Source: JACQKD01 sp964614265
GTDB lineage: Bacteria > Patescibacteriota > Minisyncoccia > Phycocordibacterales > UBA918
Assembly (NCBI GenBank): GCA_964614265.1
Contig: CAZTKT010000017.1
Span: 1-18,843, forward strand
Length of the DNA: 18,843 nt
Direction: 5' to 3'
The translations under genes were made by a program, and so were the position numbers. The notes beneath the pieces are model-generated. The model worked only from the letters and a program-made list of their open reading frames with translations, did no database searches and was not told where the DNA came from. Positions 14,570-18,843 of this stretch are shown here, in pieces (the stretch's first letter is position 1; each line of letters starts with the position of its first letter).

Positions 14570-15958
14570 TTATTTTGCGGCCTCGGTACGTAGCGGTGGT
14601 CGTGGAACGACATCAATCACCGCCGCTCCCTCCTCACACAACGCAGTACTGATCGACCGATAGATCGTACCAAGAGTTGTAACACTTGGTGCCAGATACC
14701 GATGTTGCTCGTCAGCGGCAATGCTCGTCAAGAAGGTGCCGTTAACTTCAGCACCCAACCCAACGGTAAAAATCGTGATACCAGCATCCCGTGCCGCCAT
14801 TGCTTGCTCGAGGGCATACGCCTCCCCTGTCTTCCCGGGTGCATTTGCCTTGCCGTCAGTCAACACCACAAGCACTTTTCGAGCGTCAGCGCTATGTCGA
14901 GAAGAAGAAAATTCGGTGCGCGCCTGTGCAATCGCATCCCCAATATTTGTCTGGCCCTTTTGTTCTTTTGGATCAATCGAGAGAGCGTGAATCACGCCCT
15001 GTGTCGCCTCATGTGCTCGTGAGAGTGCCTGTGCAAGTTTTGCAGTTGTCGCATACGTCACTACACCCACTTGATCTTGTTTACGCAACAAACCCACAAA
15101 AGATCCCGCCGCGGTGAGTGCTGAGGAAATCGGCTCTGGTGGCTTCCCACCATCATTATCCATGCTTCCCGAAAGATCGATCGCTAAGAGTACGTCTGTG
15201 GGCACCTCACAACTGCGTAGTGTCTTTGCGATCGGCTCTGGCCAGGTAAACACCACTTTCTGTTCCTGGTGATTTTGAAAGAGTGGCACCACGCTCTGTG
15301 AAGACGTCAACGCCTTCCCGCGCACATCAAAAATCGTCGCGACTACTGCCATACTCGTCTCATTTTGAATTGAGGTATTATAAATCACCGTTTCAAGTCG
15401 TGGCAGACTATCCGCACCTGAAAGTACGCGGGAACGCACCTCAAATTGCTTTCGTCCACTCTCCGCTTCTTGCCAGGTATTCACTGGTGTAAGCTCAAGA
15501 AACGTGCGCACCGGTATCCGTGCCCCCACATCAATACGCCCCTCAAAGATTGGGTAGATACCATCTGGGGGCAAAAACGTCGTACCGGTACGACTGGTGA
15601 TCAATCCACCTTTTTCATCATAAAGTGTAAACGTATACCCGAGCGCGGATGCTCCGAGGCCCGCATTCTTATTTTGCACATACGCGACGGCATTATACTG
15701 TCCCTGCACCACTCGAAATGACTGCGCCCACTGCACGGTTGGTGCATGCGCATCAAAAGCACACACTCTCGTGCAGATGCCACCACAATCCACTCCCCGC
15801 TCATCACTATTTTGCTTTCCATCAGAACACGACGGTGGCGCATAGAAAAATTTGAAATATGATACCGTCAGCAAGGAAGCGAGTATCACCCCCGCGCCAG
15901 TGCCATACTGCACCCGCCGCCAAAATGCCCACCGCCGTGTCATATCCACATGAAACAT
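14570..15958 (-). CDS. Membrane-anchored von Willebrand factor A protein
   Basis: This 462-aa protein has an N-terminal membrane anchor (about residues 20-37) followed by a Cys-rich segment, CSDGKQNSDERGVDCGG then ICTRVC, and a beta-rich region to about 245. A C-terminal vWA domain carries a complete MIDAS metal site: DLSGSMD (about Asp259), the Thr in GQTNIGD (about 335) and the Asp in LTDGKAN (about 367). It should face outside the cell and bind a partner through a divalent metal; the partner is unknown. The start ATG at 15958 lies 6 nt behind TACAAT. The link with rodA in one operon suggests a cell-envelope role, which is inference. Confidence 0.88.
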   Translation of the reverse strand: MFHVDMTRRWAFWRRVQYGTGAGVILASLLTVSYFKFFYAPPSCSDGKQNSDERGVDCGGICTRVCAFDAHAPTVQWAQSFRVVQGQYNAVAYVQNKNAGLGASALGYTFTLYDEKGGLITSRTGTTFLPPDGIYPIFEGRIDVGARIPVRTFLELTPVNTWQEAESGRKQFEVRSRVLSGADSLPRLETVIYNTSIQNETSMAVVATIFDVRGKALTSSQSVVPLFQNHQEQKVVFTWPEPIAKTLRSCEVPTDVLLAIDLSGSMDNDGGKPPEPISSALTAAGSFVGLLRKQDQVGVVTYATTAKLAQALSRAHEATQGVIHALSIDPKEQKGQTNIGDAIAQARTEFSSSRHSADARKVLVVLTDGKANAPGKTGEAYALEQAMAARDAGITIFTVGLGAEVNGTFLTSIAADEQHRYLAPSVTTLGTIYRSISTALCEEGAAVIDVVPRPPLRTEAAK

Positions 15959-15964
15959 AGGGGT

Positions 15965-15970
15965 ATTGTA
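15965..15970 (-). promoter_or_regulatory. -10 hexamer TACAAT of the vWA-rodA operon
   Basis: TACAAT (15970-15965) is separated from the ATG at 15958 by exactly 6 nt, placing the expected +1 on the A of ATG. No clear -35 is seen. Confidence 0.55.
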
Positions 15971-16034
15971 ACACCCTACTCAGAAAATACTTGCCAGCTA
16001 TCTTTTATAACCGTGCATCTTAGTATCTAAAATA

Positions 16035-16050
16035 GAAAAAATCAACACTT
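16035..16050 (-). terminator. T-rich end of the 23S-5S transcript
   Basis: Behind the 5S the minus strand reads GTTGAT followed by T6 and a second T-rich run. GTTGATTT pairs with AAATCAAC just upstream of the 5S (16178-16171), so the stem enclosing 5S plus the T run may act as processing stem and terminator together. Confidence 0.5.
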
Positions 16051-16165
16051 AACGTTGGCGGCTACCTACTCTCCCCCAGTAAAGGAGTACCATCGGTGCT
16101 AGGAGGCTTAACTGCCGTGTTCGGAATGGGAACGGGTGGACCCCTCCCGCCAAACCACCAACGTT
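16051..16165 (-). rRNA. rrf: 5S ribosomal RNA
   Basis: This gene is about 115 nt long. The terminal helix AACGTTGG (from 16165) pairs with CCAACGTT (to 16051). Internal landmarks are CCCGTTCCCATTCCGAACACGG and GGGGGAGAGTAGGT. It lies about 130 nt downstream of the 23S 3' end in the same orientation; that spacer contains no tRNA. Confidence 0.95.
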
Positions 16166-16412
16166 AAAAGTTGATTTAGGACTTCTGTTCAGAAACATAT
16201 GCCAAGAAAAAGTTTCTGGGTTCATACACATCTTCACATACATATCTTTAGCAGAGTACAAAAACTTTTGACATACATATTTCAGCGACGTCCAACATTC
16301 CCTACAGGAATAACGTCCGATTAGTACACCTCGGCTCCACACATTGCTGTGCTTCCACCTAGTGCCTATCAACCAGATAATCTCTCTGGGGACTATGATT
16401 CCTCATCTTGGA

Positions 16413-16449
<37 letters not shown>

Positions 16450-16527
16450 TTCCAAACATAGCTACTCGGCAGTGCCACTGGCGTGACAGCCGACAGACCA
16501 GAGGTTCGTTCATCCCGGTCCTCTCGT

Positions 16528-17347
16528 CGTTGATTCCCCTCTTTCAAGGAGCACAGACTATATCTTCACCCGAGCAATAGTGCGGGGCACTATTGCTCAA
16601 TAGCACACCGATCGTGTGCAAACTGTCTTACGGGTGATGGCATGTTACCCATACGAGCAGTCATTTTCTATGAAATGATTCCTCTACGTATGAGTCCGGT
16701 GCTTGCGCACCAAGTCGTTACGGGGTCAAACCTAATCGTTTGTACAAAGCATCCTCTGAAAGTGAACCGGTACTTTTATAGTTCTCCTGTTTTATTGCAA
16801 ACATGAAACCTATCAGTTTTCGGAGCTCACTATCGGACAATTGGCTCATCCGCCCCGACTCAAGTATTGAACATGCTCGTATGAGTATGCTTACTTGTGT
16901 GGCTTTAAAGCGGATGAATGGTTTGAGATCAGTAAGTATTCTTCTCACTTGTTCAAACCCGTTGATGCGAAGTTCGGACATACCATCACTTCTGCGCGAT
17001 AGATATCCTGCCTTCAATATCGTACGGATCCAATGGAGAGGTTCTTCATGGCGAGTGTCTTGATAGAGACAAATCGTTGCCATGAAACGCACGCCACGTT
17101 TGGTATCGTTGCGCATTTTCACCTGCAACATCAAACTTCCATCTCCATCAAGGAAACCCGCAATATATGCTTTGTTTTGATCAAGTCGACTTCCCACGGT
17201 ATTATCGTATCACCTCTTTCGGTCCTCAAGCAAGGGTAGTACACAAGGACTAGCGTGTAGTACACTCTAAAACCAAACGTGACGTAGACTTCACCGTTAT
17301 AAGCCATGTTGTCATCACGAATCTCTTCGTGAAGTAGCAATTTACTT
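16528..17347 (-). mobile_element. Group I intron in the sarcin-ricin loop (after U2656), with LAGLIDADG gene
   Basis: This is an 820-nt insertion between exon ends CCCTAGT and ACGAGAGG. It follows group I rules: the last exon base is U, the last intron base is G, and TAGT can pair with an internal GCTA just inside the intron so that U faces G at the splice site. It has a 5' hairpin TCACGAA-GAGA-TTCGTGA and a 3' core element GAAGATATAGTCTG typical of P7. A 12-bp hairpin, GAGCAATAGTGC/GCACTATTGCTC, lies just upstream of that core. Removal restores an exon of exactly E. coli length. It encodes a 159-aa homing endonuclease. Confidence 0.9.
16718..17197 (-). CDS. LAGLIDADG homing endonuclease, 159 aa
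   Basis: The protein starts MGSRLDQNKAYIAGFLDGDG, one LAGLIDADG motif with the metal-binding acidic residue in DGDG. It continues with a beta-rich saddle (VRFMATICLYQ, AGYLSRRSDGMSELRI) and a helical C-terminus (LTDLKPFIRFKATQVSIL). One motif and 159 aa fit a homodimeric enzyme such as I-CreI, which cuts intronless 23S genes at the insertion site. The start is GTG at 17197: a stop lies just upstream in frame and no ATG is available before the motif. TACGAT (17209-17204) lies 6 nt before it and might serve as a -10, giving expression independent of rRNA splicing. Confidence 0.9.
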   Translation of the reverse strand: MGSRLDQNKAYIAGFLDGDGSLMLQVKMRNDTKRGVRFMATICLYQDTRHEEPLHWIRTILKAGYLSRRSDGMSELRINGFEQVRRILTDLKPFIRFKATQVSILIRACSILESGRMSQLSDSELRKLIGFMFAIKQENYKSTGSLSEDALYKRLGLTP

Positions 17348-17410
17348 ACTAGGGACAAGTCTCCTCAAGAATCGACGCCTGCAGTAGATAGGAGACCAAC
17401 CTGTCTCACG

Positions 17411-17736
17411 CATGATACCGTTTATTACTAAACGCATTGGACTGTAGCTTCGCCCTTAATTCACTCTCGTGAATCAAAAGTTGTTGACGTTCAGTCTCTA
17501 GAGGCAGTGTGCAGTGCACACATTCCTTCGGTATTGCCCCTCTTTTTCAAGAGTTGGGTTTCACCGATATAAGTCAACTTCTTCCTCGCGCATTATTTTT
17601 GAAAAAAATAATGCGCGAGGACCGCCGTGATGTGATTGTTCCTTCCACTTTTATTTTGTTCAAAGACTTAAAAACTCGATTGTGTCGTTTTAACTGGATT
17701 TAGACTGCTCATTCCCGGAATTACTTCCGAACCTGA
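17411..17736 (-). mobile_element. ORF-less group I intron after U2593
   Basis: This is a 326-nt insertion between exon ends TTTAGACCGT and CGTGAGACAG. The group I core is readable: P3 GTTGAC with GTCAAC, a P4-P5 segment CGGTGAAACCC...GGGGCAATACCG, P7 GACTG with CAGTC (in GCTACAGTCC), P8 ATTCAC-GAGA-GTGAAT and P9 CGTTTA-GTAA-TAAACG. The last base is G and the exon ends in U. A 17-bp hairpin (17584-17600 with 17604-17620) extends from the P2 region. There is no open frame. From memory, position 2593 is the site of the chloroplast intron that encodes I-CreI, so this is a known type of target. Confidence 0.9.
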
Positions 17737-17939
17737 ACGGTCTAAACCCAGCTCGCGTAACTTTTTAATTGGCGAACAGCCAAACCCTTGGGAGCTCATT
17801 TCTGTTATCCCGCGTTCCCGCGGGGATCAGACTATTCCTTCACCATGTTTGAAACGTCACCGCTTCAAGTGTAGGTGCAAGCCGTGTGATACCGCTCCGA
17901 AGAACGCATATCTCATGATGCAACCAACTATTGCATCAC

Positions 17940-18416
17940 TCAGTCGTTAGAGGAGAACTGTGCTTGGATCATTGCCACGGTATTCTTCCGCCGATTGTTG
18001 GATCGGACGTTGAATTTTGACAATGCATCTGCCAATCGAGCGACACGCATGAGATCGGTGCGCTTCCGTACTGGAATCGCCAATATCTTTAATGCTATGT
18101 CTATTTGCCGTCGTTTTATTCTCGAGTATGGGCGAAGCAATAAGAGAATTTTTGCGACATCTTTTTGATCTCGCGTAATCCAATCATGCGCTGTCCGATT
18201 TACTCAAATCGCTCCGCATCCTAAAAGTTGTCGCAAACACGTGATGTCCCTGCGATGCTTTTGGGTAACTTTCAGTTCAATGCGAATCCGAAAACGAAAC
18301 TTTTTCTCATGGTGTGGCTCAATATACGCCATAATGACGCCGTCGCCGTCTATGAGACCAGCAATATATGCCAAATCAACTTCAGCACAATTCTTTCCTA
18401 CGGCGTTAGCTCTCAT
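17940..18416 (-). pseudogene. LAGLIDADG homing endonuclease with one in-frame TGA
   Basis: The ATG at 18416 opens MRANAVGKNCAEVDL followed by AYIAGLIDGDGVIMA and a beta-rich LKVTQKHRRDITCLRQLLGCGAI, then a TGA stop at about 18206-18204. The same frame continues without shift as VNRTAHDWITRDQKDVAKIL, then LLLRPYSRIKRRQIDIALKI, to TAA/TGA near 17940. The full frame of 158 codons equals the length of the intact endonuclease in the neighbouring intron, and the conserved helix (LRPYSRIKRRQ versus LKPFIRFKATQ) lies at the same place. A single CGA-to-TGA change explains the break. TGA ends several other genes here, so recoding is unlikely. Confidence 0.85.
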
Positions 18417-18422
18417 GCTCCC

Positions 18423-18428
18423 AGTATA
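18423..18428 (-). promoter_or_regulatory. -10-like TATACT before the intron endonuclease frame
   Basis: TATACT (18428-18423) ends 6 nt before the ATG at 18416, the same spacing as the leaderless genes elsewhere in the window. No -35 is convincing. It could allow endonuclease expression independent of the rRNA transcript. Confidence 0.35.
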
Positions 18429-18843
18429 CAACCTGGGACCTCCGAAACGAGGGGTTCGTGTGCATGAGTCAGCCTTCACCGTTTTGAGCTTGTTTATTAC
18501 CTCACTGTTTCCAGTGAGGAAAGCAATTATTTACTTCACCCCCAGGATAAGTTGAGCCGACATCGAGGTGCCGAACCGTGCCGTCGCTATGGACGCTTGG
18601 GCACGACTAGCCTGTTATCCCCAGGGTAACTTTTATCAGGTAATCTCCGGCCGCATCTAACGCGGACCATCGGTTCACTATGCTCTGCTTTCGCATCTGT
18701 TTGACACTTACGTCTTACAGTCAAGCTGGCTTGTGCCATTACACTATCGGCACGGTTTCCATTCGCGCCTAGCCAACCTTGAGACCCCTCCGTTACTTTT
18801 TAGGAGGGTAGCGCCCCACTAAAACTGCCTGCCACGCACTGTC

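Larger units (their letters stand above)
17797..18532 (-). mobile_element. Group I intron after U2533, with broken LAGLIDADG gene
   Basis: This is a 736-nt insertion between exon ends GGGGGTGAAGT and AGCTCCCAAG. The exon end GAAGT pairs with an internal GCTTT to give P1 with U-G at the splice site. A P2 hairpin CCTCACTG-GAAA-CAGTGAGG, a P7-type GAAGGAATAGTCTG, a P9-like CCCGCG-GGAA-CGCGGG and a terminal G are present. Its layout is closely similar to the intron after U2656: both start with a short A/T stretch then TTGCT, share ACGGTGAAG and TAACGACT, and carry the endonuclease gene at the same place. They appear to be relatives. Confidence 0.9.

Noticed and set aside
16615..16640. Exon-like GTAAGACAGTTTG inside the intron taken as 23S exon or a duplicated exon
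   Set aside because: The true exon GTGAGACAG is at 17410-17402 with correct spacing; the inner copy belongs to the intron core near P7/P8.
18204..18206. TGA read as glycine, as in Gracilibacteria/Absconditabacteria
   Set aside because: TGA is the natural stop of the DedA-like gene, secF, the kinase and rodA in this window, so TGA is a stop here.

Overview
The window looks like part of a small-genome bacterium of the Candidate Phyla Radiation (Patescibacteria, probably Parcubacteria). The evidence is a 16S rRNA with a non-standard 515F site, self-splicing introns in the 23S rRNA, a T4SS-pilin-type small membrane protein beside a tRNA, very short intergenic gaps, and typical CPR versions of SecDF, FolD, UMP kinase and RodA. 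The lineage is inferred from these traits, not from a database search.

Layout. Positions 1-1400 (minus strand) hold a decayed Cys-rich HNH-like gene and an intact 313-aa protein with a possible PD-(D/E)XK core. Positions 1470-3100 hold tRNA-Leu(CAG), a VTT/DedA-like membrane protein, tRNA-Ile(GAT) and a pilin-like protein. Positions 3110-5083 (minus) are a stand-alone 16S transcription unit with promoter, boxA, processing stem and a bidirectional terminator. Positions 5100-6750 (plus) carry an unknown protein, a small ORF with a structured leader, and UMP kinase. Positions 6799-9667 (minus) are secD-secF-P-loop kinase. Positions 9727-11930 (minus) are a polyprenyl glycosylphosphotransferase followed by folD. 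Positions 12009-13441 (plus) are a GT4 glycosyltransferase and a small membrane protein. Positions 13434-15958 (minus) are a von Willebrand A protein followed by rodA. From 16051 to the window edge (minus) lie 5S and the 3' part of 23S, about 11 kb away from the 16S gene.

Main observations. (1) The 16S tail reads GGATTAATTCC where GGATCACCTCC is expected, so the anti-Shine-Dalgarno core appears to be lost. (2) In agreement, most first genes start 6-9 nt after a recognisable -10 hexamer (leaderless mRNAs), and genes inside operons start between 4 nt before and about 8 nt after the upstream stop. Together these suggest translation initiation without Shine-Dalgarno pairing. (3) The 23S gene is cut by three group I introns within 123 nt of exon, after E. 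coli positions 2533, 2593 and 2656, the last inside the sarcin-ricin loop. Two carry LAGLIDADG endonuclease genes, one of them broken by a single in-frame TGA. The two micro-exons are exactly 60 and 63 nt, the lengths of the corresponding E. coli intervals, which fixes the splice sites well.

The protein genes serve envelope assembly (SecDF, glycosyltransferases, RodA, vWA protein, pilin) and nucleotide/one-carbon metabolism (UMP kinase, FolD, P-loop kinase). No CRISPR array, complete defence system or insertion sequence was recognised.
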